In this document: piece by piece, positions 10,646 through 20,864 of the stretch
How positions within the stretch are numbered: position 1 is the first letter of the stretch
Layout of the letters: every line of letters begins with the position of its first letter
NCBI GenBank assembly: GCA_016800925.1
Contig: JABCPU010000500.1
Location: 1-45,710, forward strand
Length of the DNA: 45,710 bases
Reading direction: 5' to 3'
From: Suillus spraguei
Taxonomy: Eukaryota; Basidiomycota; Agaricomycetes; Boletales; Suillaceae
Position numbers and translations under genes: made by a program
The notes under the pieces: model-generated
The model's input: the letters and a program-made list of their open reading frames with translations, nothing else
What the model was told of the DNA's origin: nothing
Database searches by the model: none

Positions 10646-11215
10646 GCCAGGTGCCGGAGCTCGGGGTTCGGCACTCAACTTGTGTAAATCAATATCATGG
10701 TATTGCCTCACATTGTGCTAGCTCCCGGGTGCCGGAGCTTGGGGTTCGGCACTCCACATGTGTAAATCAATATTATGGTATTGCCTCACATTGTGCTAAC
10801 TCCCGGGTGCCGGAGCTTGGGGTTCGGCACTCCACATGTGTAAATCAATATTATGGTATTGCCTCACATTGTGCTAACTCCCGGGTGCCGAGCTCGGGGT
10901 TCGGCAGTCAACATGTGTAAATCAATATTATGGTATTGCCTCACATTGTGCTAACTCCCGGGTGCCGGAGCTCGGGGTTCGGCAGTCAACATGTGTAAAT
11001 CAATATTATGGTATTGCCTCACATTGTGCTAGCTCCCGGGTGCCGGAGCTCGGGGTTCGGCACTCAACATGTGTAAATCAATATTATGGTATTGCTCAAT
11101 TGTGTAGCTCCGGTGCGGAGCTCGGGGTTCGGCACTCAACATGTGTAAATCAATATTATGGTATTGCCTCACATTGTGCTAACTCCCGGGTGCCGGAGCT
11201 CGGGGTTCGGCAGTC
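10646..11215. repeat. inverted block of 78-bp tandem repeats
   Basis: Six to seven head-to-tail copies of a 78-bp unit occur: CTCCCGGGTGCCGGAGCT, then CGGGGTTCGGCACTC, then ATCAATATTATGGTATTGCC and TCACATTGTGCTA. They are the reverse complement of the units at 9780-10645. The switch point near 10648 forms a large imperfect hairpin with arms well over 100 bp. One copy near 11090-11115 has lost several bases. Confidence 0.9.
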
Positions 11216-11960
11216 AAAACAATGTGAAAGTCCTCGATCCACATATTGTATGTGCCGAACCCCGAACTCCGGCACCCGGCACTCGGGACTCGGACTTCCG
11301 AGCTCCGGCACCCGGCACCCGGCACTCGGCACTCGGGACTTGGTACTCATAATGTGAAAGATCTTGAGCAACATATTGTCAGTGCTGATCCCTGAACCCC
11401 GGCACCCAGCACTCGCCACTCGGGACTCAGAACAATGTGAGGCAATAGACACCTATTGATCCACACATTCTAAGTGCCGAACTCCAAACTCCAAAATCTG
11501 GTAGTCTACTATTTAGGGGTTCGCAGTTCGGTACTCTGGCTTTTGCACTTGAGACCGAAAACAATGTGAGGCAATAAAATGACTTTGATCCACACATTTT
11601 TGGTAGATATCTTTTTCATCTCAAATCTTGAATCTCGAGTGCCGAACCCCAAATCCCGAAATCTGGTAGTCTACAATTTCGGGGTTCGGTCCTCGGGACT
11701 CAGACACATGTCAGGCAACAACAAAACTTTGATCCACACATTTTTGGTAGATGTCTGTTTTGTCTCGAATCTCAAGTTTCTAGTTTCTAGTTTCAGTACT
11801 CTGCACCTGCACCGGCACTCAGCACTAGATGACTCCACACATGGACTTTAAATCTTTCACCTTGTGTGTTGTGTTTTGGGTGTCCGGGTATCTGGAATTC
11901 AGGAAATCTCTAGTTTGCATCTCCAGTTTCGAGTTCCTGGATTCGGGACTTGGTACCCGG
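11216..11960. repeat. CCGG-rich repeat array, right copy, forward again
   Basis: After 11215 the units return to forward orientation. A roughly 130-150-bp subunit containing GATCCACACATTTTTGGTAG and TCTGGTAGTCTACAATTTC is itself repeated (about 11575-11700 and 11725-11790). The 11960-12130 interval that follows holds no recognisable gene or repeat. Confidence 0.75.
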
Positions 11961-12129
11961 CACCCGGCACCTCAATTATCGATGAATGTCAGACATGATG
12001 AATTCAGGTTTTTGTGCTTCAGGGTTTAGATTTTGGTGGTTGATGGTAGGTATATGCACTCATAGGGTGCATGTATGCTATGTGTTTGATTCTCTGGTGG
12101 CTACATCAGCTGTACATCTTTATGATACA

Positions 12130-12600
12130 TATCTAGGCCCACCCGTATATTTAATATATTTTACCTCGGCCCACCCGTCTATGTAAAATTCCCCCACATC
12201 GGCCCACCCGTCTATGCAATAAATATTTTACTGCACCCTCGGCCCACCCGTATATGTAATATTCTCTCACCTCGGCCCACCCGTATATGTAATATTCTCT
12301 TACCTCGGCCCACCCGTCTATGCAATAATATTTGCCTTGCATCTCTCTTCAGCCCAGCTGTCTATAATATCCTACTCTACATACTACCCAGATGAGCCCA
12401 CCCATCTCTGTCGGGGATTATATCCCCCTGGCCCATCCGTCAACATTAGAAATCATGTTTCCCTCGGCCCACCCGTCTCTCCCGAAAATATAAGTCTCCC
12501 GGCCCACCCGTCTCCATCGGAAATAATATTCCCCCCGGCCCATCTGTCAACATCGAGGATATACATAACCTCGGCCCACCATCCGCTGGCCCGTCTTTGA
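12130..12600. repeat. minisatellite with GGCCCACCCGTCTATG core, 28-42-bp period
   Basis: About twelve copies of CTCGGCCCACCCGTCTATG alternate with AT-rich spacers of changing length, such as TAATATTCTCTCAC. Copies at the right end are more degenerate (CCCGGCCCATCTGTC). The array ends just before the stop codon of the degraded retrotransposon 3' ORF. Confidence 0.85.
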
Positions 12601-12607
12601 TGGGATA

Positions 12608-13423
12608 TTATGTGGGTCGGGTGACCCGTATAGTACGGAGTTTGTCACTGAAGGGGCTCGCGACAGGAACACCTAATAGTTTCGCGGCCTCACACTGTTC
12701 TTCTGTGCAAGGTTTGTATAACCATGCAGGGTGATCATGAGTGACTATGACAGGGGGTGATGAAGTTGGTCATTCAATAGGAGATGGGGTTCGTGGGGAA
12801 TCAAGGTCCGCTTGTGTTTGCTGTAAGTCGGTAATGGCTTATTTAACTAGATTTCTGGCTGCTCTTGTTTCAGCAACCGATTGCTGAATGGTTTCGACGA
12901 CTGCATTGGTGAGCTGTCCAATCTCCTGGACAGCAGTATATAAGCCAGTAAAGGCATCAAGATTAGAATAAACGCACGGAGAAGAGGGTGGAGGATAGGA
13001 AGTGGGTCCATATCTCTTTGCGGAGAGGGAGGTCGAGCAACACCTGCTCGGTGTTCGGCCATGATGTGAATAGCTTCTTCAACATCGCTCTTAAAAGAAC
13101 GGGGAAGCAACAGCATTGCATAAGAACGAATACATTTTTGTAGATGTAGGATGCGCTGGGATACATAATTTCTGTGGTTTGATTGATGTTGGTTTCGATA
13201 AGGGCAGCGGTGCGGATGATGTTGACAAGGAGTAAGGCGGGGAAGGCACCTCTTTCTGTGAGGATTCTTTCAATCTCAAGAGCGTGTCCTTCACATAGAA
13301 GGGCGGCTTCAATGTAAGAGGTGTTGTCGATTTCGTGGCAAGGGTTCCATAGTTTTCTGTGTTGGAATCAGAGTCATTGTTGGCAATGGTGATGGGGGTG
13401 ATGTATGCAGTGGGAAAAGACAT
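12608..13423 (-). pseudogene. 3' ORF of the gypsy-type element, degraded
   Basis: Reading down the minus strand gives MSFPTAYITPITIANNDS. After a frame change there are CEGHALEIERILTERGAFP and YPSASYIYK, and after another shift at an A-run, SFKSDVEEAIHIMAEHRAGV. The last part (AVQEIGQLTNAVVETIQQS, then GVPVASPFSDKLRTIR) runs to a stop at 12608-12610, with two in-frame nonsense codons near 12842 and 12771. The central stretch is strongly helical and probably a coiled coil. No family is recognised. The ORF lies directly after the integrase on the same strand with no LTR between, so I treat it as part of the element. It could instead be the gag-like end of another element. Confidence 0.5.
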
Positions 13424-13479
13424 TTCGAACGGTGTTAGTTGATCAAGTGCTTTGTGTAATTTGATTGACTGAAGAATAA

Positions 13480-14844
13480 TCAGAGGGAGTGTTGCTTCTT
13501 ATAAGCATTCAGGATTCGAGCGGAGTTCTTCAAGTTCTTTTCTGGGATCCACTCGTTATCTCCCGTCGAATATCCTTTCCAAGAAACGAGATAGCGTCGG
13601 TGAATGCCGGTTCCTTTGTGAGAAAGAATTGCTTCTACTTTGTATTCTTCTTCTTCTTCAATGATGTCAGGTGGTGGTTCAGGGAAGTTCGGGCCGTGTA
13701 CGTCTGTTTCGCTATAGGATGATAAAACAGAAGCATGGAAAGTGGGATGAATTTTCCATTGTGGAGGTAGTTTAAGTGTGAATGTGATGGGTGATAAGAC
13801 ATCAATGATCGGGAAAGGTCCATATCGCTTCGGCGCAAGTTTCCGCAATGGGAGTTTGAGTCTAAGATTAGTAGCAGATAGCCAGACCTTATCTCCGATC
13901 TTCCATGGAGTGTACTTCTCTCCTCGGGATCGTTCGGCCATTGTTTGCATCGCAATGTTATGGCAGGCGATTGCTTCTTCTCTTATCTTCTGCAGAGATC
14001 GTACTCGATCTTCTGCCACAGGAACAGATGAGTCAGGGATTAGATGAGGGATGGCACATGGTTCGTATCCCATCATCAGATAGAAGGGTGATGCGTTCCT
14101 TGCATCGTGTTTTCGATGGTTATGGACAAATTCGGCGATTGGTAGATGTTCTACCCAATCTTCAGGGTTGTTGTGGCAATAGATGTGTAGGTATGTTTCA
14201 AGTTCTTGATTGAGCCTCTCGGCTTGGCTGTCCGTCTGCGGGTGATAAGCCGTAGATGGGGCGATGACGTAGTCGAGAAGTTGGGCAAGCTCCTTGGAGA
14301 AGCGAGATAGGAACTGCGGGCCGCAATCCGAGATAACTTTGTCATGGAGTCCAAATCGACGATAAACATGTTTCAAGAATAATTTGGCGATGCCTTCGGA
14401 AGTGACGGTTTTCAGGCAAGGGATAATAATTACCCCCTTCATAAGGCCATGGTCTACCACGACCATGATACTGTTAAAGCTGCCGGAGAGGGGGAGGTCA
14501 GTGACAAGATTGACAGAGACCTGAGAAAAAGGGCGAGTCGCAGAGGAAGGGATTGGGGTAAGCAGAGGTCGAACAGGATGTGTATCCGCTTTCATTTGCT
14601 GACAAAGGGCACAACCCTCGATGTATTTCCGAATATAAGAGCCCATAGCAGGCCACCAGGCTTCCCATTTAACAAGTTCTTCAGTTTTGAATCGACCGGG
14701 GTGACCCGCAGTAGGATGATCATGATACCTTTTCAGGATATCAGGACAATGTGCCGGTGGAATGTAGGCACAATTCTTAAAATAGAGGACGTTCTCCTCA
14801 ATTTTCCAATTGGAAAGTGCCGACTTCATAGGGGGAAGACACAT
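13480..14844 (-). CDS. gypsy integrase with chromodomain (C-terminal part of pol)
   Basis: An open frame of 454 residues continues the pol frame from about 15000. The zinc-binding HHCC module is RYHDHPTAGHPG with CALCQQMK. The catalytic D-D-E residues sit in LVTDLPLSG, VISDCGPQF and QAERLNQELE. The C-terminal chromodomain is YKVEAILSHKG, RRYLVSWKGYS, and NEWIPEKNL. Integrase inserts the cDNA copy, and chromodomains of this family can steer insertion to particular chromatin. This is the best-preserved part of the element. The first Met of the frame is internal to pol and not a true start. Confidence 0.9.
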   Translation of the reverse strand: MCLPPMKSALSNWKIEENVLYFKNCAYIPPAHCPDILKRYHDHPTAGHPGRFKTEELVKWEAWWPAMGSYIRKYIEGCALCQQMKADTHPVRPLLTPIPSSATRPFSQVSVNLVTDLPLSGSFNSIMVVVDHGLMKGVIIIPCLKTVTSEGIAKLFLKHVYRRFGLHDKVISDCGPQFLSRFSKELAQLLDYVIAPSTAYHPQTDSQAERLNQELETYLHIYCHNNPEDWVEHLPIAEFVHNHRKHDARNASPFYLMMGYEPCAIPHLIPDSSVPVAEDRVRSLQKIREEAIACHNIAMQTMAERSRGEKYTPWKIGDKVWLSATNLRLKLPLRKLAPKRYGPFPIIDVLSPITFTLKLPPQWKIHPTFHASVLSSYSETDVHGPNFPEPPPDIIEEEEEYKVEAILSHKGTGIHRRYLVSWKGYSTGDNEWIPEKNLKNSARILNAYKKQHSL

Positions 14845-14997
14845 GCCATCAAGGGTGTCGGATGCGGTCCGAAAGACAGGGTCGTCAAGGGGGTCAGAGG
14901 ATGATAAAACATCCTGCAGGTCGGTGTCAATAAGACGAACAAATAGAGCATCAGGGAGAAGGGTCTGGTCCTCGTTATCGTCTTTGCCGGAGTCATA

Positions 14998-15560
14998 GTC
15001 GGCCGGCGAGATAGTGCATCAGGTACTGCCAATTTAGTACCTGCAACGTGATGCAGTTCAATGTCGTAAATAGACAGAATCAGTTGCCAATGTGCTTGGC
15101 GACGGGTAAGCTTCTGTGCACTTCTAAAGTACAGAAGGTTCTTGTGGTCGGTGAATACCAGGACGGGGTGCGGGTTTCCTTCAAGATAGTGATGCCATTC
15201 ATTCAATGCCTGGATCACGGCAAGGAGTTCGCGATCAAAGATCTGATAATTGCGTTCTGCGGGGTTCAAAGACTGCAAGAGATATGCGCATGGGTGATAA
15301 ACATCATTCTTGTCAGTCTGTAAGAGAACTCCACCGGTTGCTACAAGTGAAGCATCGGTAGCAATAGCAAATTGTCGGGAAGGGTCAGGATTACGAAGTA
15401 CTGGTTGGGATGTGAAGCACCGTTTCAGTTCATCAAAGGTGTCCATACATGCGGGTGACCAATCAAAGACTTTGTCTTTCTTTGTTAATTCAATAAGTGG
15501 TCGGGCGATAGCAGAATAATGGGAAATGAATGTGCGGTAGAAGTTGCAAAAGCCGAGGAA
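14998..15560 (-). pseudogene. gypsy RNase H-like region of pol
   Basis: Motifs typical of Ty3/gypsy RNase H after the RT connection are DPSRQFAIATDASLVATGG, NYQIFDRELLAVIQAL and VFTDHKNLLYF, followed by LHHVAGTKLAVPDALSRR. The catalytic Asp (ATDAS), Glu (DRELLA) and Asp (FTDHK) are present. A TGA at 15561-15563 separates it from the RT. A single-base frameshift near 15000, just after DALSRR, separates it from the integrase frame. Confidence 0.85.
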
Positions 15561-15563
15561 TGA

Positions 15564-16400
15564 TCAGATATCTTTTACAGATTTTGGAACTGGCCATTCG
15601 GCAATTCCCTTTGTCTTGGCGGTATCCATAGCGACTTGTCCTGGGCAAATTATCATTCCGAGGTATTCCACTTCTTCTGCATCGAAGGTGCATTTCTCTG
15701 GTTTCAAGAACAAATGTTCCTGTTGTATCTTCGTCAAAACCTGTCTTGTCCGTTCACAGTGTTCTGCTATAGTCGTGGAGAAAATCAGGATGTCGTCCAT
15801 GTATATAACCATCCATCCTTCATTGATTTCCTGCTGGAAGGTACGATTCATGTATGCTTGGAAAGTTGCTGGGGAATTGCAAAGGCCAAAGAACATGACG
15901 TTCGGTTCAAAGAGGCCGAATTCCATAGTAAAAGCCGCTTTCCAGCAATCGTCGGGATGGATGCGAATATTGTTATAACCGGACCGAATATCCATTTTTG
16001 TAAAGAACTGTGCATTGTGAAGGCGTGCGACGAGGGAAATTGGAAGTGGGAGTGGATAAGCGTTCTTGACTGTCCAATCATTGATGTATCGATAATCTTG
16101 ACAGGGGCGCAATTCTCCACTCTTCTTTCCCACAAAGAAAAAACCACTAGCTTGGGGTGATTTCAATTCTGAGATGAAACCTTTCGCAACGTTTTCATCA
16201 ATAAACGTTTTGATGGCAGCGCATTCTTTTTCCGATAGTGGGTAAACCTTAGATGTATGAGGAATAAAACCTGGTTTAGTATCGATCCGATGATCAATAC
16301 CAGGGCGTTCAGGAGGTAGTTTGTTTCATCCGTCTTTAGCAAAGACATTTGCAAAGTCATGCAAATAGTCCGGGACCAATTCTTCAAAAGTTTTCTTTTT
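15564..16400 (-). pseudogene. gypsy reverse transcriptase domain of pol
   Basis: RT motifs in order: LPPERPGIDHRIDTKPG at the N-terminus, GELRPCQDYRYIN, FTKMDIRSGYNNIRI, MFFGLCNSPATFQAYMN, the catalytic YMDDILIFS (about 15775-15805), and FDAEEVEYLGMIICPG. The catalytic aspartates are intact. A TGA at 16327-16329 sits in the N-terminal part, and another at 15561-15563 cuts the RT from RNase H. Confidence 0.9.
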
Positions 16401-16943
16401 CTTTTCTTTCTCGTCTGTCGCAAATTCCTGAGCTTTGTTACTGTATTTCGGAGGAGGAAGGGAGATTGTGGAGTAGTTGGGGAGTTGTTCAAGTCAGGAA
16501 GTTCCATCATGTGTGAGGGGCATATCCATAGATACTTCTTCAATGATTCTCATACTAACCCCATCCATATCATATTCCACAAGGAATTCTCCATCTCCAA
16601 GCTCATAAGAGGAAATTTCTCGCACTTCTGGCGCATGCCAGACATCTTGCATAGTGTTGAATTGGTCATCATCCTCTGTTGGGATCAATTATGGCACGGG
16701 TTCTTCTTTGTTGGGGATTTCTTCAATTGAAGCTGAAGGGGTATGTTGAAGAGTTTTTGGAGGGACATAGAACTTGGATAGTTTCGGTACATTTGTATCT
16801 CGTCCAGGAATTTCCTCTTCCACTTTTCTTTTCCCATACTGCTGTTCTTTTATTGGTCGTTGCTCAATAGGTTCTGATCCGGTCCGATACTCGGGCTCGG
16901 ATTCGTTCTTGTGCTTTTCTGCGCAGGGAATTGGTGATACTGC

Positions 16944-17611
16944 TCACAGCAGTTGTACATGGGGAGTGGGGTCTGTAGTACGCGGCATTCGTACTTCCGG
17001 TTCTGGATCTTTAGGAATAGGAGAAATGATGAGGGATCTCAGAAGTTGTGAATGTTGCCATTTCTTGGGATGGCAGTGGAAGGCTGGGGGCAGCTCGTTC
17101 TTCTTCCGATCGGTATCTATGTCAATTTCAATTTCATCTGATTTTGTCGTTCGAGAGAGGACGAGTGTTTCAGTGGCCCAATCTATACTTGGGTTCATTG
17201 CGCATAACCACGGAATTCCCAGAAGGATTTGATCTCTTCTTCCTAGTTTAGTGATATTAAATTTTCCATACATAGTTCATTCGTCGATTTTGACCACTAG
17301 GAGACAGTAGTGCGTGATTGGTCCTCCTTTGATAAGAGTTCCATCTGCCATAGTAACTCGAAATGGTGTTTTGAGTTTTCGCCGTGTGATCTGATGAGTT
17401 TCACGAATTCCTCGGAAATAAATGTTCCTGCTGTGCCAGAGTCGATGATGGCAGTAGTGTCGACGGATTTTAAGCGAGTGCGTGAGTGGAGGGTGATAGG
17501 GACACGAAGTTCTTTTCTTTCACCTACAGCGCATACAAGTCTTAGTAATACATTGGGAGAAACATACGTCAAATCCTTGTTTCTCCAATTCAAAAATCCT
17601 CTACAAGCCAC
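16944..17611 (-). pseudogene. gypsy aspartic protease region
   Basis: The retropepsin active site reads AIIDSGTAGTFISEEF (about 17450). The C-terminal flap-like segment, ITKLGRRDQILLGIPWL with NPSIDWATE, is in a second frame separated by a stop near 17280. A linker follows to the RT (about 16494-16944), rich in Pro, Glu and Asp, including a stretch near 16494-16690 (MQDVWHAPEVREISSYELG). Confidence 0.8.
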
Positions 17612-18425
17612 CTTACAGTTTCTTCTTCTTCTTCGTCTTTAACCTCAGTTTGACGGAGCGGAGTTTTCTTCTTTCTTTCTGGACAATTATGAATACGGTG
17701 TCCGGTCTTCTTGCATCCAAAGCATTGTCCCTTTTTCATACAGTTGGATCTCTCCATATCGGAGATTTGATCTACGACCATTGCATTGGAGTCCCAATTA
17801 GGTATGTAACGCGCGTTTCCATAGTTTTTCTTCTTCTGCTGCAGAGCATGACATGCTCGTAATGCTTGAAGATGGTGGTGGAGTTGTCGATGGAAACACA
17901 GTGCATTACAACATCACGGAATACTTCTGAGACATCTCCTGGCATGAAAAGCTTGGTAAGGATACCCAGATTGAGGTCATCTTGGAAGAATTGAATCTTG
18001 GTTGCATCATCGGTGATGTGGGCCTTGGCTGCAAGTGTCTCAAAGTCAGCGATGTAGGTATGGAGATCACCGCTCCCTTGTTTGAGATCCCTAAGTTTTG
18101 TTAGTGCAGTTCCTTTGGTATCCACTGGTTCGAAGGCTTCTTTGAAACTTTTCATAAAATCCTGCATTGTTCCATAACCAACTTTTTGTCCAGAGGTATC
18201 GGTTGACTGAGCATGAGCAAGGAATTGCTCTTTCCAAGATTTGGTGTTTTTCTCAGTCATGAAGGATGTAATGAAAATGATCTTCTGCTTATCGGTGGTG
18301 TAAAGCTTTTCATTGATATTGAAGCACAGGTTGCATGATTGGATGAATTCGCAAGAGTTGTCGCGATCTCCATCAAAACCGGTTGGAAGACCAATTTTGT
18401 ATTCAAATTCTTTGGTGGTTGTCAT
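17590..18425 (-). pseudogene. gypsy Gag with CCHC zinc knuckle
   Basis: The start at 18425 gives a capsid-like Retrotrans_gag region (FMTEKNTKSWKEQFLAHA, FMKSFKEAFEPVDTKGTAL, LHTYIADFETLAAKAHI). A single-base frameshift near 17858 moves the frame into ALQQKKKNYG and then a zinc knuckle, CFGCKKTGHRIHNC. Gag packages the RNA, and the knuckle binds nucleic acid. The start Met lies 129 bp from the inner edge of the LTR. Confidence 0.85.
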
Positions 18426-18553
18426 GATGGTGATTCATTTTGTGAGTTATACTTTCTCGGTGCCTACACGCGCTGTCTTGTTGTCCGTTAGGCCTTTATC
18501 AGGGTTCAGGGTCGAGGACAGGGTAGTCGACAATCAGGTGGACTTTAATCTTT

Positions 18554-19996
18554 TGTTACGAACTGGGATGGCATCACCAGCGACAGTGAAAAGACACAGG
18601 CAGTCTGCTGAAAAGTTCTACAATGTCCAAAAGAGGACAAGGTGAAAGTACAAGGAATGCGTTCCGAGTACGATCAAGGGTTCAGCCTCAAAGATAGATC
18701 TAAGAGGTTTCCATGAGAATTGAGACTAAGGCTAAGGAGTGCTTAGACTTAGAGACGATTCAAGACAGCTTAGGTTGGAGACCTAAGCGAAGGATATTCC
18801 AGGTAAAACCCAGTAAGATGAAAGTAAAGTATACAAGCATAATACAATGTGCTTAAATAAGCCAATATGTGCACACAGACCAGGAGAGATGTGAGAACGT
18901 AAGTGCGTTGTAACGAACATATTGGCGCTGGGCTTAAAACCCCATATTTTGACACTCGTCTCACGTCTACAGGAGATAACACTTGTCCATGGCCGTCTTA
19001 CCCCTTTAGCAGTACCGGCAGCATCCCACGCTTACCGCACACCGTACCGACTGCTGCACCTTGTTCCATGAACCAATGTCTTTCCATGTCCTTGCTGTGT
19101 CTGCATAGCTCCATTTGGTGCGTAGTTTGTTTCCTGTTCATTATCACTGATTCCATGGCAAGTGTTATTACATGTTGCCTCGTGCCGCAGCGCCTCGCAC
19201 TATGTATACTTACAGTGGTTACTACACTCCAGCGCTACTGATCTCGCCTAGAGTATTCCAAGTACATACAAATTAGGATATAAGCACCATGTACTCCGCA
19301 CGATACAGTACCTGATTTTACACCATTGCACGTACTATAGGTCAGGATTATTGTCTAGCTCTGGATCAACCCAGTAGTGGACATAGTCTTTAAAGTTCCC
19401 TTATCGCTCGTTAATACATCACGCTCGTTCTCCGTTACCGCCGGCATACCGCTGGACTTTTGATTGTTACTTTTGACTGAACTTCTCACACTCCGCTACT
19501 TTACCGCTGAAAGTACCGCGGACTTCTTTACCGTTTCTTTGCACTGCTCGCAACATTACCGCTACCGCTGGGACCACCGCTCGACATTGCTCGCTAGACG
19601 CAACTGTTACTAACCTTATCTCGACAATGGTAGCACTGCAGCGCACAACACTAGTTCTGGCGGTATCATCGCTGACCGCGGCAACTTACCGCTGACTCAG
19701 ACGCTTGTTTCGCAAATAAGTTAGACTTGAACTTGACCATACTAAATAGGCATCCCCCTTTAGGGTCAAACGCTCTTGTTCTTACAAGTGAAGCAGACTA
19801 GATGGAGCGCAAGACTAACATACTAGTTTAGGCAGTGGTTTATCTATAGCCCAAGCTAGGTTGTATCTTTACAGCGTATCCAAAGAAGGAAGGCTACTAT
19901 AGTACAGATGCATTGAGCATATGAGTCAGAGTCATGTTACATAATATACAAGATAAAGGAGACGAAAAATGAATAGGGGCACATACGATTGTAACA
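18554..19996 (-). repeat. 5' LTR of the gypsy element, interrupted
   Basis: On the + strand it begins TGTTACGAACTGGG (18554) and ends CGATTGTAACA (19996). TGTTAC/GTAACA are the short inverted ends expected of an LTR. Removing the nested 965-bp solo LTR and its 4-bp duplication leaves about 474 bp. The right edge coincides with the abrupt start of the Harbinger transposase frame. The left edge lies 128 bp before the gag start. No matching 3' LTR was found, so the assignment rests on end structure and position. Confidence 0.6.
18909..19873 (+). mobile_element. 965-bp solo LTR, copy 1, nested in the gypsy LTR
   Basis: It starts TGTAACGAACATATTGG and ends TTGTATCTTTACA. It is flanked by GCGT on both sides (18905-18908 and 19874-19877), a 4-bp target-site duplication. 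The same 965-bp sequence occurs in reverse orientation at 21235-22199 with very few differences. TG...CA ends, a target duplication and no internal retrotransposon genes indicate a solo LTR left by recombination. Reading frames inside are chance. Confidence 0.8.
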
Positions 19997-20659
19997 AAAT
20001 GAAGATCACAGTACCATGCAAAACCACAAGGGATTTCTCTCCCAAAACTGCCTATTCATATGTAATTTTGACTTCAAATTCATTTCTTCACTTTGTGGGT
20101 GGGACGGATCAGTTTCTGATGCTGCGCTCTGGCATGATGCACAGGCACATGACCTGTGCATCCCTGAAGGGGCTTACTTCCTTGCAGATGCTGGCTTCGG
20201 GTCATGCAATGTGTTGCTGGTCCCATATCGAGGTGTTCACTATCACCTCAAGGAATGGCAGCAAGCAAATATAGCATAAGTTCCTTTGTCTCTGCAGTTT
20301 GTCTCTGACAATGTTCATACAGGCCCCAAACCCCCAAAGAACTGTTCAACCATCAACATGCGTGTCTATGCAACATAATTGAGCGCATTTTTGGCATTTT
20401 GAAGCGCCAATGGCCCATCTTACAACTACCACCTGAATACAACATGGATATTCAGGCTCATATACCTGTAGCATTGTGTGCTCTCCACAATTTTATACGT
20501 AGATACGACCCTTCAATATTTGACACTGTGTATGATGAAGATTTCTTCACACTTGATGGTGGTGATGGCACTGGAGAGTTGGCTGAAGGCCCTGCTGGCC
20601 AAGCAGAGCGGCAGAGAGCAGACCGATGTCAAGACAAGATTGCCAATGAAATGTGGTGA
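19997..20659 (+). pseudogene. PIF/Harbinger-type DDE transposase, 5' truncated
   Basis: The frame reads NHKGFLSQN, CNFDFKFISSLCGWDGSVSD, CIPEGAYFLADAGF and LVPYRGVHYHLKEWQQAN. After an intron near 20280-20322 it reads KELFNHQHACLCNIIERIFG, LKRQWPILQLPPEY and ALHNFIRRYD, and it stops at 20659. These are hallmark blocks of the DDE_Tnp_4 (PIF/Harbinger) transposase. The second Asp (LADAG) and the Glu (IIERIFG) of the triad are present. The first Asp and the whole N-terminal region are missing because the gypsy LTR ends at 19996. It is convergent with the Myb/SANT partner gene, as in two-gene Harbinger elements. Confidence 0.85.
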
Positions 20660-20864
20660 GATTATTGCACTGAGCATGTGCATCATGGTCTTCCTGTACC
20701 TGGGCAATAGAATATGTACAGTAGCTAGTGTCATTGAATCACTCAATAGTGCTTCAATAGCACCCAGAAAACATATGCACCCAGAAAACATATGATTGTA
20801 CAGAAAAATAAAGTACAAAGCAAAGAAAAAACATATTCTAGAACTAACATGTGCTTTGTGTGTA

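Larger units (their letters stand above)
12608..19996 (-). mobile_element. Ty3/gypsy chromovirus, degraded, one LTR only
   Basis: The minus-strand order is LTR (19996-18554), gag with CCHC zinc knuckle, aspartic protease, reverse transcriptase, RNase H, integrase with C-terminal chromodomain, and 3' ORF. The protease-RT-RNaseH-integrase order plus chromodomain identifies a Metaviridae chromovirus. Nonsense codons (16327-16329 and 15561-15563) and frameshifts (about 17858, about 15000) make it non-autonomous. No second LTR with TGTTAC/GTAACA ends is visible near 12.6 kb, where the minisatellite begins. The element therefore seems to have lost its 3' end. Confidence 0.85.

Noticed and set aside
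10646..11215. Regular repeats with similar spacing, superficially CRISPR-like
   Set aside because: Units are head-to-tail with no unique spacers, and the genome is eukaryotic.
9890..11360. Frames with repeated RHSTCVNQYHGIASH-type peptides on both strands
   Set aside because: They follow the 78-bp (26-codon) repeat period exactly, appear on both strands and have no start or codon logic.
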